A DNA stretch of 12,819 nucleotides, taken from NCBI GenBank assembly GCA_964519835.1, contig CAZFLD010000098.1:1-12819 (forward strand). Direction: 5' to 3'. The notes beneath the pieces are model-generated. The model did no database searches. It was given only the letters and a program-made list of their open reading frames with translations, and was not told where the DNA came from. Below are positions 12,709 to 12,819 of this stretch, one piece after another. Position 1 is the stretch's first letter; each line of letters opens with the position of its first letter. The stretch is from CAZFLD01 sp964519835 (GTDB lineage Bacteria; Spirochaetota; Spirochaetia; DSM-27196; CAZFLD01). The translations under genes and the position numbers were made by a program.

Positions 12709-12731
12709 GTTGCTGCCCCTGAGGTGGCAAC
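12709..12731. other. Hairpin between the sulfatase and the next gene
   Basis: GTTGC pairs with GCAAC, and the stem extends inward with two G-T pairs to about 9 bp around CCTGA-type loop bases. There is no T run, so it is more likely an mRNA-stabilising or attenuating structure than a terminator. Confidence 0.35.
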
Positions 12732-12758
12732 ACACAAATCGAACCATCAGAAGGAGAA

Positions 12759-12819
12759 ATGATGAAAGCAGACTACTCACGACGACAATTGCGAACGGTG
12801 ATGATACTTACCGGCGCGG
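12759..12819 (+). CDS. Start of an unidentified gene, cut by the window end
   Basis: AAGGAG at 12751-12756 precedes ATGATG. The first 20 residues, MMKADYSRRQLRTVMILTGA, are a basic stretch followed by a hydrophobic start, as in a signal or membrane segment. It lies 56 nt after the sulfatase and in the same direction, so it probably belongs to the operon. Confidence 0.65.
   Translation, partial: MMKADYSRRQLRTVMILTGA

Overview
The window is a fairly GC-rich bacterial fragment with a scaffold gap of 100 N. It looks like a draft or metagenome contig. No gene gives a firm taxon. The terminator-plus-hairpin tags after tRNA-like tails made me think of spirochaetes, but that is weak.

Positions 1-6080 are accessory DNA. 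At the left is a decayed DDE transposase (minus strand, internal deletion). From about 1734 to 5490 four related repeat units (A about 1734-2024, B about 2758-3050, C about 4092-4229, D about 5160-5345) punctuate the DNA roughly every 1 kb. The best copies consist of a 23-nt hairpin, a variable leader, the 3' half of a tRNA-Leu-like gene starting in the anticodon loop, a Rho-independent terminator, and a small conserved hairpin tag. Each interval holds a toxin-antitoxin type cargo: hicBA (A-B), an addiction-module antitoxin with a broken toxin (B-C), and a MntA-like nucleotidyltransferase with a HEPN partner (C-D). After D come broken antitoxin fragments and a second nucleotidyltransferase pair behind an apparently leaderless promoter. 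The layout is that of a cassette array or of serial insertions at a tRNA-Leu attachment site, but no integrase lies in the window. hicA was recovered by hand: its start codon reads ATA, explained by one G-to-A change that leaves the overlapping hicB stop intact.

Positions 6111-12819 look like a resident catabolic or envelope cluster. A TetR-type regulator (minus) is divergent from a metallo-beta-lactamase-fold lipoprotein. That gene is translationally coupled to an alpha/beta hydrolase which is now a pseudogene (amber codon at residue 20, internal deletion, frameshift). A phd antitoxin and a truncated vapC toxin follow, then a contig gap flanked by identical 55-bp sequences. Beyond it is a tight plus-strand operon: a membrane-anchored DJ-1/PfpI (Hsp31-like) protein, a small four-helix membrane protein (DUF4345-like), an exported sulfatase with a C-terminal membrane anchor, and the first 20 codons of another gene. 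The substrate of the hydrolytic enzymes cannot be read from the sequence.
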